64,000 bases of DNA from a bacterium. Lineage in GTDB: Bacteria > Myxococcota_A > UBA9160 > UBA4427. Shown one piece after another: positions 27,073 to 36,007 of the stretch. A program made the position numbers and the translations under genes. Location: positions 84,727 through 148,726 of the forward strand of contig JANSYR010000016.1 in the NCBI GenBank assembly GCA_024742285.1, in the 5' to 3' direction. The notes under the pieces were generated by a model, which searched no databases, had not been told where the DNA came from, and saw only the letters and a list, made by a program, of their open reading frames with translations. Numbering within the stretch: the first letter of the stretch is position 1; each line of letters starts with the position of its first letter.

Positions 27073-27990
27073 ATGAAGATCTTCGTGCTCGGCTCCGGCG
27101 CCGGTGGCGGCTTTCCCCAGTGGAACTGCAACTGCCCGAATTGCAGCGGTCTGCGCGCGGGCACGATCCGGTCGAGCGCGCGCACCCAGTCTTCGCTCGC
27201 GATCAACGATGGCGGCGAGGACTGGCTCCTCGTGAACGCGTCCCCGGACCTTCGCGCCCAGCTCGAGACCTGTCCCGCCCTCCAGCCCGCGCGCGCCGTC
27301 CGCGACACCGCGATCGCGGCAGTCCTGATCGTGGACGCACAGATCGACCACACGACGGGCTTGATGACCCTTCGCGAGCACACCCAGCGCCTCCCGGTCT
27401 ACTGCACGCCGAGCGTCCACAGCGATCTCACGACGGGCTACCCGCTCCTGAACGTGCTCGAACATTTCCGGGGCGTCGACTGGCGTCCCGTGGATGCCGT
27501 CGGGCGCGTCCCCTTCCGGGTACCCGAGCTACCCGGGATCGAGCTCCATCCGATCCCGCTTCCGGGCGAAGCCCCGCCCTATTCACCCCGTCGCCACCAG
27601 CCCGCGGAGGACGACACGATCGGCGTGACCTTCGTCGATCGCGCGAGCGGCAAGCGCGTCTTCTATGCCCCCGGCCTCGGCGGCTGGACCGACCTCGTGA
27701 TCGAGCAGGCGGAGCGGGCCGACGTCGTACTGATCGACGGCACGCTCTGGAAGGACGACGAGCTCGCGGATCGCGGCGCCGCCGACAAGACCGGCCGGGA
27801 GATGGGCCACCTCGCGCAGACCGGAGACGACGGGATGCTCGAGCGGCTCACGCCCCTCGCTGGGCGCAAGATCCTGATCCACATCAACAACACCAACCCG
27901 ATCCTCGACGAGGCGAGCCCGGAACGCGCGAAGCTCGCGGCCGCCGGAATCGAAGTCGCCTACGACGGCATGGAGATCGAAGTCGCATGA
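27073..27990 (+). CDS. pqqB: Pyrroloquinoline quinone biosynthesis protein PqqB
   Basis: A 305-residue metallo-beta-lactamase-fold protein thought to hydroxylate the tyrosine of the PQQ precursor peptide. The N-terminus has [20 protein letters not shown], characteristic of PqqB, including its zinc-binding cysteines. It continues with [12 protein letters not shown], the family [11 protein letters not shown] (H-x-D-H-like site), and the C-terminal [14 protein letters not shown]. The stop overlaps the pqqC start as ATGA. The precursor peptide PqqA and the PqqD/PqqE pair are not in this window. Confidence 0.94.
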   Translation: MKIFVLGSGAGGGFPQWNCNCPNCSGLRAGTIRSSARTQSSLAINDGGEDWLLVNASPDLRAQLETCPALQPARAVRDTAIAAVLIVDAQIDHTTGLMTLREHTQRLPVYCTPSVHSDLTTGYPLLNVLEHFRGVDWRPVDAVGRVPFRVPELPGIELHPIPLPGEAPPYSPRRHQPAEDDTIGVTFVDRASGKRVFYAPGLGGWTDLVIEQAERADVVLIDGTLWKDDELADRGAADKTGREMGHLAQTGDDGMLERLTPLAGRKILIHINNTNPILDEASPERAKLAAAGIEVAYDGMEIEVA

Positions 27991-28727
27991 CCGCAGGAGC
28001 CCCGGTCCAGACCCGCGCGGAGTTCGAGGCGCGCCTGCGCGGGATGGAGCGCTTCTATCACATCCACCACCCCTTCCAACTCGCGATGAACGAGGGGGGC
28101 CTCGATAAAGAGGCGGTGCGCGGCTGGGTGGCGAACCGCTTCTACTACCAGATCCAGATCCCCCGCAAGGACGCGGCGATCCTCTCGAACTGCCCCGACC
28201 GGAACGTCCGGCGCCTCTGGATCCGGCGGATCCTCGATCACGACGGCGAGGCGGGAGACGGCGACGACTCCGGCGGGATCGAGGCGTGGCTGCGACTCGG
28301 CGAATCCGTCGGCCTGACCCGCGAGGAGATTCTCGACCAGCGACACGTCCTGCCCGGCGTCCGCTTCGCTGTCGATGCCTATGTGCGCTTCGCGCAGACG
28401 GCGCCCTGGCAGGAAGCGGCCGCCTCGTCGCTGACCGAGCTCTTCGCGCCGACGATCCACCAGAAGCGTCTCGACAACTGGCCGACCCTCTATCCGTGGA
28501 TCGACGAAGGCGGCTACGACTACTTCCGACGACGCCTGGGCGAAGCGCGCCGCGACGTCGAGCACGGCCTCCAGCTGACCCTCGACGGCTTCGATACCCG
28601 CGCGCTCCAGGACCGCGCGGTCGAGGTGCTGCAGTTCAAGCTCGACATCCTCTGGACGATGCTCGACGCGATGTGGATGGCCTACGTCGAGAAGCGGCCT
28701 CCCTACGCCGGTTGCCCCGAGGCATGA
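27987..28727 (+). CDS. pqqC: Pyrroloquinoline-quinone synthase PqqC
   Basis: Catalyses the final oxidative ring closure to PQQ without a metal or cofactor. A 246-residue all-helical protein of the heme-oxygenase-like fold. It has [14 protein letters not shown], the conserved [46 protein letters not shown] and the C-terminal [18 protein letters not shown]. It starts at the ATG of the ATGA overlap with pqqB and is followed after four bases by a methyltransferase gene where pqqD would usually be. Confidence 0.95.
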   Translation: MTAGAPVQTRAEFEARLRGMERFYHIHHPFQLAMNEGGLDKEAVRGWVANRFYYQIQIPRKDAAILSNCPDRNVRRLWIRRILDHDGEAGDGDDSGGIEAWLRLGESVGLTREEILDQRHVLPGVRFAVDAYVRFAQTAPWQEAAASSLTELFAPTIHQKRLDNWPTLYPWIDEGGYDYFRRRLGEARRDVEHGLQLTLDGFDTRALQDRAVEVLQFKLDILWTMLDAMWMAYVEKRPPYAGCPEA

Positions 28728-28731
28728 CGCG

Positions 28732-29853
28732 ATGAGTCGGCGGGACCGGAAGCCCGAGGCGCTCGTCCTCGACGAAGGGGTCCTGCGCGAAGGCCCCGTC
28801 TGCGAGATCGGCGGCGCCCTCGCCGTCGAGGCCTGCGGCGGGCTCGTCGTCACGCCCTGGCGCAACCGCTACCGCGCCGCCGAGATCGCCGACCTCGAGG
28901 TGGCTTCTTCGACCGAAGGCGTGGGCGACGCCTCGTTCTCGCAGGTCGTGGTCCACCTCCAGAAGGGCCGCGCCGCGACCGCTTCGGATCTCGCCGAGGC
29001 CTGGCGGATCCTCGCGCCCGGCGGCCAGCTCCTCTTCGCCGGGACCAACAGCGTGGGCGTCACCTCCGCGGTCAAGCGCCTCGCCAAGGCGCTCGACCAG
29101 TCCCCGATCGTCGTCACGAACCGGGCCCGTGCCCGAGTCGTGCGCTTCAAGAAGGACGAAGGCCCCGGCCCGGAACGCGAGGCCACGCCCGACATCGAGG
29201 CGTACGTCGACGCCCTCGACGGGACTCGCCACCCCCTGGCCCTCGAGACGCGCCCCGGGGTCTTCAGCGCGAAGAAGCTCGACACCGGGAGCGAGCTCCT
29301 GCTGGGCGCCCTCGCCGGCTTCGTCGGCCACAAGCCGCCGAAGCGGATCGTCGACCTCGGTTGCGGCACCGGCGTCCTGGGCCTGGCCGCCGCGACGCTC
29401 TATCGGGAGGCCGAATGCCTGTTGGCCGACGCCGACGCGCGCGCCGTCGCTTGCACCCGCGCGAACGTCGCCGCCCTGGGGCTTTCCGCGCGATGCCGGG
29501 TCGAGTGGTGGGACGCGCGGGAGACGCCGCTCGGTGACCGCTTCGATCTCGCGCTCGTGAACCCGCCCTTCCATCAGCACGGGACCGAGGTCGACCTCGG
29601 ACCGGCCCTCGCGCTCTTCCGGAGCCTCGGGACCTGGCTCGGCCGGAACGGACGCGCCCTGGTCGTCGCGAACCGGACGCTGCCCTACGAGCAGGCCCTC
29701 GCCGAAGAGGGGCAGGTCGAGACGGTGGCCTCGACGCGCGGCTACAAGCTGCTCTCGCTCAAGAGGAGCGCCCGCTCCTCCGGAGCGAGAGGACGGAGAT
29801 CCCCAGGCGCCAGATCCGGCGGCAGATCGAGCGCGGCCACCCGGTCGCGGTGA
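28732..29853 (+). CDS. RsmC-like class I methyltransferase
   Basis: A 373-residue SAM-dependent enzyme. The first half is a degenerate methyltransferase-like domain (as in RsmC, which has a tandem duplicated fold). The second carries motif I DLGCGTGVLG, DADARAVACTRANV and the catalytic NPPFH of N2-guanine/N6-adenine methyltransferases. RsmC methylates G1207 of 16S rRNA; that substrate is the best guess. The last 40 or so residues (after LLSLKRS) are a low-complexity Ser/Arg/Gly tail encoded opposite the 3' end of the convergent rsuA-like gene, so the real protein may have acquired this tail by loss of a stop codon. Co-transcribed with the pqqC gene. Confidence 0.8.
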   Translation: MSRRDRKPEALVLDEGVLREGPVCEIGGALAVEACGGLVVTPWRNRYRAAEIADLEVASSTEGVGDASFSQVVVHLQKGRAATASDLAEAWRILAPGGQLLFAGTNSVGVTSAVKRLAKALDQSPIVVTNRARARVVRFKKDEGPGPEREATPDIEAYVDALDGTRHPLALETRPGVFSAKKLDTGSELLLGALAGFVGHKPPKRIVDLGCGTGVLGLAAATLYREAECLLADADARAVACTRANVAALGLSARCRVEWWDARETPLGDRFDLALVNPPFHQHGTEVDLGPALALFRSLGTWLGRNGRALVVANRTLPYEQALAEEGQVETVASTRGYKLLSLKRSARSSGARGRRSPGARSGGRSSAATRSR

Positions 29854-30500
29854 AGCGTGGTCACCGTCGCGCCGAGGGCCCGGAACATCCGGCGTACCTG
29901 ATGCGTGCGTCCCTCGCGAAGGACGAGCGTCGCCCGCCCATCGTCCTCGACCACGAGCTCGGCGGGACGCGTCGGCTTGTCCTCGCCGTTCAACAGGATC
30001 CCCTCGCGGCAACGCGCCGCGGCGTCCTCGGGTAGCGCCCCCCGATACTCGACCCGATAGCGCTTGGCGACCTTGCGGGTGGGGTGGGTCATGCGATGGA
30101 TGAAGTCGCCGTCGGTCGTGAGCACGAGAAGGCCCGAGGTCTCGCGATCGAGCCGGCCGGCGATCTTGAGCGATCGCGCGCGAAGGCGCGCGTCGAGCAG
30201 GTCGAAGACGAGCGGCGCCTCCCGCTCGTCGTGGCTGCACGCGACCCCGACCGGCTTGTGCATCAGGAAGTCCGCCCGCGAGACCGGAGACTCGACCGGG
30301 GCTTCGTCGAGCGCGACGACCTCGTCGCCGATCCGCCGGCTCGCGTCCCGGCAGACCTCGCCGTCGACGGTGACGCGCCCCTGCTTGATCAGGGCGCGGG
30401 CCTGCTTTCTCGACGCGAGACCCGCGCGCGAGAGGAAGCCATCGAGACGCGGCCCTCGCTCCCCGTTCCGTGCCTGGTCGCCCGATCCCGTGGAAGTCAT
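29742..30500 (-). CDS. RsuA/RluE family pseudouridine synthase
   Basis: A 252-residue RNA modification enzyme. An N-terminal S4 domain (RLDGFLSRAGLASRKQARALIKQGRVTVDG) is followed by the catalytic domain. That domain has FLMHKPVGVACSHDE, the GRLDRETSGLLVLTTDG loop holding the catalytic aspartate, KRYRVEYRG and the EGRTHQVRRMFRALG segment. RsuA makes pseudouridine 516 in 16S rRNA; RluB/E/F cannot be excluded. The ATG at 30500 starts just before the S4 domain. The 3' end overlaps the convergent methyltransferase by 112 bases, unusually long for two conserved genes. Confidence 0.92.
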   Translation of the reverse strand: MTSTGSGDQARNGERGPRLDGFLSRAGLASRKQARALIKQGRVTVDGEVCRDASRRIGDEVVALDEAPVESPVSRADFLMHKPVGVACSHDEREAPLVFDLLDARLRARSLKIAGRLDRETSGLLVLTTDGDFIHRMTHPTRKVAKRYRVEYRGALPEDAAARCREGILLNGEDKPTRPAELVVEDDGRATLVLREGRTHQVRRMFRALGATVTTLHRDRVAALDLPPDLAPGDLRPLAPEERALLLSESSL

Positions 30501-30587
30501 GCGGCGACGAGTCTATCCGATGCCAGCTGCCGGCCGGTGAGGGCAGGGCCCCATCGGAAGGCGACGCGCAGGACGGCCGGGATGCCT

Positions 30588-30615
30588 TTGAAAGCCATCC
30601 CGGGACGAGTACACT
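30588..30615 (+). promoter_or_regulatory. Candidate sigma-70 promoter for aspartokinase
   Basis: TTGAAA at 30588-30593, a 16-base spacer, and TACACT at 30610-30615 match the housekeeping promoter form. The transcript would start about 105 bases before the aspartokinase ATG. No attenuator is evident in the leader. Confidence 0.5.
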
Positions 30616-30727
30616 GCGCGCCCGATTTTCGCGCGGAGGTCGCCCTCCCCGCGCGCGTCCGAGAACCGGGGCCACGCCGCGTGCGCTCCTTCCTTCCTCC
30701 CCTCCTCCCTCCAGTCCGGTCCTTCGC

Positions 30728-32050
30728 ATGAGCATTCGTGTCTGCAAATTCGGCGGCAGCAGCGTGGCCGACGCCGGCCAGATGCGAAAGGTGCGCGCGA
30801 TCGTCGAGGCGGAGGCAGAGCGACGCTTCGTCGTCCCCTCCGCGCCCGGCAAACGAAGCGCCGACGACATCAAGGTCACCGACCTTCTCTACCGTACGAA
30901 CGACGCAGCGACCGCCGGCGAATCGATCGAGCCCCTCTTCGACCAGATCGCGGAGCGTTATCAGAAGATCGTCGCGGACCTCGGCCTCGACTTCGATCTC
31001 GACCCCGCCCTCGCCGAGGTCCACGACCGGATCGCCGGCGGCGCCGGGGCGGACTACGCAGCGAGCCGCGGGGAGTACCTGAACGGCGTGATCCTCTCGA
31101 AGCTGTTGGATCGTCCGCTGATCGACCCGGCGACGATGATCCGTTTCGACGCGGACGGCCGCTTCCTCGCGGAGGAGACGCAGAAGGCCGTCGCAGAGCG
31201 GCTGGGTTCGGAGGAGACCGGGGTCGTCCCCGGCTTCTACGGCGCCCTGCCCGACGGCTCGATCAAGACCTTCTCCCGAGGTGGCTCGGACGTGACGGGC
31301 GCGATCGTGTCCCGCGGCGTCGGCGCATCGGTCTACGAGAACTGGACCGACGTCTCGGGCCTGCTGATGACCGACCCGCGGATCGTCGATTCGCCGCGGA
31401 CCATCGGCGAGCTCACCTATCGCGAGCTCCGCGAGCTCGCGTACATGGGCGCAACCGTTCTCCACGACGAGGCGATCTTCCCCGTGCGCGAAGCGGGCAT
31501 CCCCGTTCACATCAAGAACACCAACGCGCCCGACGATCGAGGGACCGTGATCGCGCGGGGCGGCCTCGAGGGGGCGCCGACGGGCCGCGTGACCGGCATC
31601 GCCGGCCGCAAGGACTTCACGATCATCGCCCTCGAGAAGACGCTGATGAACGCCGAGATCGGCTTCGGCCGGCGCCTGCTCGGCGTCCTCGAGGCCCACG
31701 GCCTGTCCTGGGAGCACATCCCGAGCGGAATCGACACGCTCTCGATCGTGCTGAAGAGCGATGCGGTCGAGGGCCGCCTCGACGATCTCCTCGAAGCGAT
31801 CCGAAGGGAATGTGCGCCCGACACGATCGAGGTCAACGCGGGCATCGCGCTGATCGCGACCGTCGGGCGCGGCATGAGCCACGTTCCCGGAACCGCGGCC
31901 CGGCTCTTCGGCGCGCTCGCCGACGCGGGCATCAACATCCGCATGATCGATCAGGGATCGAGCGAGCTGAACATCATCGTGGGCGTCGAGAACGGCGACT
32001 TCGAGAAGACCGTGCGCGTGATCTACGACGCCTTCGTGGACGGCGCGTGA
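30728..32050 (+). CDS. Aspartate kinase
   Basis: Phosphorylates aspartate, the first step to lysine, threonine and methionine. A 440-residue single-function enzyme starting MSIRVCKFGGSSVADA (kinase signature KFGGSS). It has VPSAPGKR, SRGEYLNGVILSK, FSRGGSDVTGAIVSRG and ENWTDVSGLLMTDPRIV. The C-terminal regulatory half has two ACT domains (FTIIALEKTLMNAEIGFGRRLLG and ALIATVGRGMSHVPGTAARLFGAL...INIRMIDQGSSELNIIVGV). The ATG at 30728 is the first residue of the conserved fold. Feedback inhibition by lysine or threonine is likely through the ACT pair. A P450 gene follows 37 bases downstream. Confidence 0.94.
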   Translation: MSIRVCKFGGSSVADAGQMRKVRAIVEAEAERRFVVPSAPGKRSADDIKVTDLLYRTNDAATAGESIEPLFDQIAERYQKIVADLGLDFDLDPALAEVHDRIAGGAGADYAASRGEYLNGVILSKLLDRPLIDPATMIRFDADGRFLAEETQKAVAERLGSEETGVVPGFYGALPDGSIKTFSRGGSDVTGAIVSRGVGASVYENWTDVSGLLMTDPRIVDSPRTIGELTYRELRELAYMGATVLHDEAIFPVREAGIPVHIKNTNAPDDRGTVIARGGLEGAPTGRVTGIAGRKDFTIIALEKTLMNAEIGFGRRLLGVLEAHGLSWEHIPSGIDTLSIVLKSDAVEGRLDDLLEAIRRECAPDTIEVNAGIALIATVGRGMSHVPGTAARLFGALADAGINIRMIDQGSSELNIIVGVENGDFEKTVRVIYDAFVDGA

Positions 32051-32087
32051 TCGTCGCCAAGCGCCGGGCGCTCGTCGGAGGAGACGC

Positions 32088-33413
32088 GTGAGCGCGGCGG
32101 GGGCATCCGCCCCTCTTCCCTGGACCGCCGCCCCTCGCGTTCCGGGCCGTCTGCCCTGGATCGGCCCCGGGCTGTCGCTCCTGAACGACCCGACGGCCTG
32201 GTTCCAACGCCAGCGCCAGCGCCTCGGGGACACCTACGTCTTCGAGACCTTCGGGTACCGCGTCTTCAACGTCTTCTCGCCGCTCGGTGTGAAGAACCTG
32301 TGGGCGCTCCCGGAAGCCAGCGCGAGCAAGGGCGTCGGCGACTTCGCGCTCCTCTTGCACAAGGTCCCGGCGGAGCTCTTCGACGGGCGCCGGACGTTTC
32401 CGCACGGCCTCTTCGCCCGCGAGAACGTCGAGGTCTACCTCGAGAACCTGCGCGAGGCGGTCGACCTCGAGCTCGCGGGTCTCGGGCCCGGCGGCGAGGT
32501 CGAGGCCTTCGCATTCACCCGTCGTCTGGCCCATCGCATGGGGCTCGCGTCCTGGGGCTCGCCCCTCGCGACCCGGCCCGGGCGCCTCGAGCGATTGATC
32601 CCGGCCTTCGATGCCCTCGACAGCTCCGAGTCCTTCGTCCACCCGTCGAAGGGCTTCTTCACCTGGGCGACGGGCAAGCGTCGCGAGAAGGCCGCACTCG
32701 CCGAGATCGAATCGGTCTATCGCGAGATCCTCGCCGAGCGCGACGCGATCCCGGAAGCGGCGCGACAGGAGGGCTTCTTCGCCGAGCTCTGTGGAAACTG
32801 GGAGGGTGAACCAGAGGACGTGCGGGCAACCGGGATCGCCCGCGACGTGATGCTGGTCCACATGGGCAGCCAGTCGAATCTCTTCGCCGCGATGGCGTGG
32901 ACGCTGGTCCATCTCCTGGAGCGCCCGCCCCTGCTCGAGCGGGTACGCGACGGCGACGAGCGACTGCTCGAGCAATGTGCCCACGAATCGATCCGTCTGC
33001 GCCAGCGCTCGATCGTGCTGCGGCAGATCCTGCAGCCCTGCGTGATCGAGGACGAACACGCCGCCTATCAGCTCGAGCCCGGGCTCTTCCTGGCGACCAT
33101 GATGTCGGTCACGAACGTGCGCGGGATCGAAGGCCTCGACCGGTTCGATCCCGAGCACTACGCGAACGGACCGATGTTCGCGCGCCAGGGCGAGCTCCCG
33201 GCGCGGGAGTGGGTCACGACCTTCGGCCACGGCGCCCACTACTGCCCGGCGGCCCGCTTCTCGATCCGCGCCATCTGTCTTGCGACCCAGGCCCTCGTCG
33301 ACGGCTTCGCCCTCGAGCCCCGCTTCCGGGACCCCCAGCCGCGGCGGCGCCAGATCGGCGGGGTCGCGCGCGCGGATCGCGCCTGTCGGATCGGCTACAC
33401 GGCGCGGGGCTGA
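32088..33413 (+). CDS. Cytochrome P450 with atypical I-helix
   Basis: A 441-residue haem-thiolate protein. The N-terminal proline-rich VPGRLPWIGPG fits a P450, the K-helix E-x-x-R is ESIRL, and the haem loop is FGHGAHYCPAARF with the cysteine ligand. The I-helix region reads MLVHMGSQSNLFAAMAW and lacks the usual A/G-G-x-D/E-T-T oxygen-activating pair. Such loss is known in P450s with isomerase-like or peroxide-driven chemistry (for example the CYP8/CYP74 type). No transmembrane anchor is seen. The GTG start at 32088 has an ideal GGAGGAG site. It follows aspartokinase closely, but a functional link is not obvious; no ferredoxin partner is near. Substrate unknown. Confidence 0.87.
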   Translation: MSAAGASAPLPWTAAPRVPGRLPWIGPGLSLLNDPTAWFQRQRQRLGDTYVFETFGYRVFNVFSPLGVKNLWALPEASASKGVGDFALLLHKVPAELFDGRRTFPHGLFARENVEVYLENLREAVDLELAGLGPGGEVEAFAFTRRLAHRMGLASWGSPLATRPGRLERLIPAFDALDSSESFVHPSKGFFTWATGKRREKAALAEIESVYREILAERDAIPEAARQEGFFAELCGNWEGEPEDVRATGIARDVMLVHMGSQSNLFAAMAWTLVHLLERPPLLERVRDGDERLLEQCAHESIRLRQRSIVLRQILQPCVIEDEHAAYQLEPGLFLATMMSVTNVRGIEGLDRFDPEHYANGPMFARQGELPAREWVTTFGHGAHYCPAARFSIRAICLATQALVDGFALEPRFRDPQPRRRQIGGVARADRACRIGYTARG

Positions 33414-33460
33414 CGCGCTCGCCCGCGGTCGGCATCTGGGCGTCGTTCCGAAGCGAAGAC

Positions 33461-33486
33461 GCCGCCCACCCCGCACGGTGGACGGC
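33461..33486. terminator. Bidirectional hairpin between convergent P450 and beta-helix genes
   Basis: GCCGCCCACC and GGTGGACGGC form a 10-bp stem with one mismatch around CCGCAC, midway between two converging stop codons. No T-run on either side. Confidence 0.5.
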
Positions 33487-33532
33487 GCCCGCCTCCCTCG
33501 AATGGGTGGCGTCCGGGGATGTCGGATCCGGT

Positions 33533-34888
33533 CTACTCGTCGACGGCCGTGCCGATCAGGGTCGGCACGATGCCGCCCAGATCGAGGGAGGGCACGTTGG
33601 CGTTGCCGGTGAGGTCGCTGCCGATCACGATCAGCGCGCCTTCGCCCGCGTCGTCCTGGTCGGCATCGATGGCGTCGCCGTCGTTGCCCTGGACCAGCGT
33701 CTGCAGGAAGACACCGAAGAAGCTCCCGTCACCCGCCTCCGTGAGGTCCACGCCGTCCTGGCTCAGACTGTCGTCGAAGGAGGAGCGGCTCACCTGCACG
33801 AAGAGGTTCCCGGCGTCTTCCTCGTCGATCTTGAAGCCCTCGTCCTCGTTGGCGCTCGAGTCGGTGCCGCGCACGATCACGACCACGTCGCCGTCCCCTG
33901 CTTCGTCGAGGTCGAGACCCTCGTCCCGGTTGTCGCGGATCGAGAGCCCGATCAGCACCGCCTGCAGGTCCCCTTCGTCGGCCTCGTCGATGTCGAGGCC
34001 GTCGTCGAGGTCGTCGGTTCCGGTCTCGCCGTTGCCATGGATCTGCGTCGCGGCTGCGAACAGGGACACACCCCCGGCGCCCGTGTCGTCGAACTCGATT
34101 CCGTCCGCGAGGTTGCCGTCTACCGTGGAGAAGACGACGGAGCCGCTGATCCCGCCGTCGCCGCCGTCATCGACGCGAATCCCGTCGAAGTCCGCCGGAC
34201 AGCCGGTCAAGACCGTCTCGCCGTCGAGCTCGAAGGGCGTGCCGGTGTCGAAGCCTCCGGCGAGGGTGCCGTTGTTCGTGATCGTCGAGCCCCAGACCGA
34301 GATGTCCATGCTCGCCGCCGGGTCGACCGGATAGGGATCGACGCAGTCGGGGTGGATCACGTCGTCGGTGTTGAAGCCGGTCGTCGTCTGGCCGTCGAAG
34401 AAGACGCCGTGGAAGCGCGCGCCGTCGACGGTCACGTTCTCGAGGACGAGTCGGATCGTGCCCTCGGCGTCGGCGGGCACGAAGACGCCGATCCCGTTGT
34501 TCGGGCTGTCGTAGAAGCCCAGGCTCTGGATCCGGAGGTTCCCACCGCCGGTCGAGGCGAAGAGCCCGCCGTCCCAGGCCGGCGCCGGAAGCGCGCTCTC
34601 GGAAGCGGTCACGCTCGATCCGCGCCCGACCAACGCCAGGCTCTGCGAGCCGGTGTAGGTCACGTCGGAGTCGACGACCACGTCGAGGCCGCGCGTGAAG
34701 ACGATCCTGCGAATCGCGCCGTTCGCGTTCGCCGCTTCGACGGCGGCACGGAAGGACCCCGGACCGTCGTCCGCCCCGGTCGTCACGCGGACCGTGCCCG
34801 CGGCGAATCCGACGGACGCGGCCATCGTCGTCGCCATCGCGACCGTGGCGCCCATCCTTGCAAGATCGAACCGAACCTTCGAGAGCAT
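33533..34888 (-). CDS. Secreted right-handed beta-helix protein with acidic repeats
   Basis: A 451-residue exported protein with a signal peptide (to about residue 30, SVGFAA). The N-terminal VTTGADDGPGSFRAAVEAANANG...RRIVFTRGLDVVVDSD is the characteristic start of beta-helix surface proteins. After a typical helix region come about five Asp/Glu-rich units of 35-40 residues: DGIEFDDTGAGG, DGLDIDEADEGDL, EGLDLDEAGDGDV, EGFKIDEEDAGNL, DGVDLTEAGDGSF, DAIDADQDDAGEG. These are each followed by a hydrophobic strand. The acidic turns could bind calcium. No anchor or PEP-CTERM tail is seen. The ATG at 34888 has GGAGGAT upstream. Function unknown; an extracellular structural or binding role is likely. 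Confidence 0.82.
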   Translation of the reverse strand: MLSKVRFDLARMGATVAMATTMAASVGFAAGTVRVTTGADDGPGSFRAAVEAANANGAIRRIVFTRGLDVVVDSDVTYTGSQSLALVGRGSSVTASESALPAPAWDGGLFASTGGGNLRIQSLGFYDSPNNGIGVFVPADAEGTIRLVLENVTVDGARFHGVFFDGQTTTGFNTDDVIHPDCVDPYPVDPAASMDISVWGSTITNNGTLAGGFDTGTPFELDGETVLTGCPADFDGIRVDDGGDGGISGSVVFSTVDGNLADGIEFDDTGAGGVSLFAAATQIHGNGETGTDDLDDGLDIDEADEGDLQAVLIGLSIRDNRDEGLDLDEAGDGDVVVIVRGTDSSANEDEGFKIDEEDAGNLFVQVSRSSFDDSLSQDGVDLTEAGDGSFFGVFLQTLVQGNDGDAIDADQDDAGEGALIVIGSDLTGNANVPSLDLGGIVPTLIGTAVDE

Positions 34889-35091
34889 GCGTCATCCTCC
34901 AACGCGTTGGTGTGGAGGGGAGGCTACGAGGCAACGACGGCAGGGCCGTGGCGGCGCCGTGCCACGAATGCACGTTCCCGCGAAGCGCGCATCGACGCGG
35001 GTGGCGAACGCATGGCCTCGGGATGGCGGGCGTCACACGAACGCAACACGGACGATCCCACTCGATCGGGATCTTCAGGGAGCGCGCGCGA

Positions 35092-35877
35092 TCAGGCCGA
35101 TCGGAGGCGCTCCGCGAAGAAGGACATCACGCGGTCGAGGGCCGCCTTCGTCGGATGTCCCTCTTCGTCGATCAGATGACGCGTGACGACGCTGTGGGCG
35201 TCCGCCGGATTCCCGTGCGGGTTCTGCTTCGAGGAATCGATCTCGATTCCTTCGAACCCGTCGCCCAGCTCGCGCCGGAGCGTCTCGAAGCGTTCGGGCG
35301 GACACATCGGGTCGCCGGTGAAACGCAGACCGAGCACCTTGCAGCCATTCTCATCGACGCGCTGCTTGACCACGGCCAGGTCCTCGTCCGAGAGATGGAG
35401 CGCGGCGCGACGCTCCGCGCCGAACGGGAACGGCAGCGAAGGCTGGGAGAGCACGGGCGCCATCACGGCCTCGTCGACCATCATGGCGAGACCGAAGTTC
35501 CCGGTGAGGCACATCCCGATGCATCCGACGCCGGGCCCCCCGCATTCCTCATGGGCCTTGCGCGCGAGCGCGCGGAGCCAGACCGTGATCGGGCTCGACC
35601 CGCGGCTGGCGAGGACGTGGAACTCCCGCGCGATGCAGGCGCGGGCCATCGACTTCAGGGCGTAGCCGTTCGAGAAGGGCTTGCCCGGCGTCCCGATCAG
35701 GTCGGGCAGGTAGACGCGGTAGCCCGCGTCGACGAGGCGGTCGGAGAACTCGATGACGGCTTCGTAGATCCCGGGGATCTCCGTCATCACGACGATGCCG
35801 GGCCCCTCGCCGCGGACGAAGACGTCCCGGGTCAGTCCGTCGTGGGTGAACGAAGTCGTTTCGTATTGCTCGAGCAT
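35092..35877 (-). CDS. Dienelactone hydrolase family protein
   Basis: A 261-residue alpha/beta hydrolase. The second strand [11 protein letters not shown] and the elbow [14 protein letters not shown] carry the cysteine nucleophile of dienelactone hydrolases (G-x-C-x-G). [18 protein letters not shown] supplies the acid. The catalytic histidine is probably in [16 protein letters not shown]. It would hydrolyse an ester or lactone; the natural substrate is unknown. The ATG at 35877 is used because the frame's earlier start is a TTG. It is divergent from ilvD over about 130 bases. A GATCCC/GGGATC stem lies after its stop. Confidence 0.85.
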   Translation of the reverse strand: MLEQYETTSFTHDGLTRDVFVRGEGPGIVVMTEIPGIYEAVIEFSDRLVDAGYRVYLPDLIGTPGKPFSNGYALKSMARACIAREFHVLASRGSSPITVWLRALARKAHEECGGPGVGCIGMCLTGNFGLAMMVDEAVMAPVLSQPSLPFPFGAERRAALHLSDEDLAVVKQRVDENGCKVLGLRFTGDPMCPPERFETLRRELGDGFEGIEIDSSKQNPHGNPADAHSVVTRHLIDEEGHPTKAALDRVMSFFAERLRSA

Positions 35878-36007
35878 GCGCAAAAGCCTAATTCAGCCCA
35901 GCGACGTCCGGAAGGATTCGCCGATTCCGCATGAGAGGGGACCCCTATCCGTTCGTCCTCGAAGGCTTTTTCGTGCGGCCCCGGGAGGCGCCCCCTATCC
36001 TGTCGCC

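Noticed and set aside
27073..28727. Presence of a small pqqA or pqqD gene near pqqB/pqqC
   Set aside because: The 41-base gap before pqqB and the four-base gap after pqqC cannot hold either gene, and no Glu-x3-Tyr precursor peptide is seen nearby.
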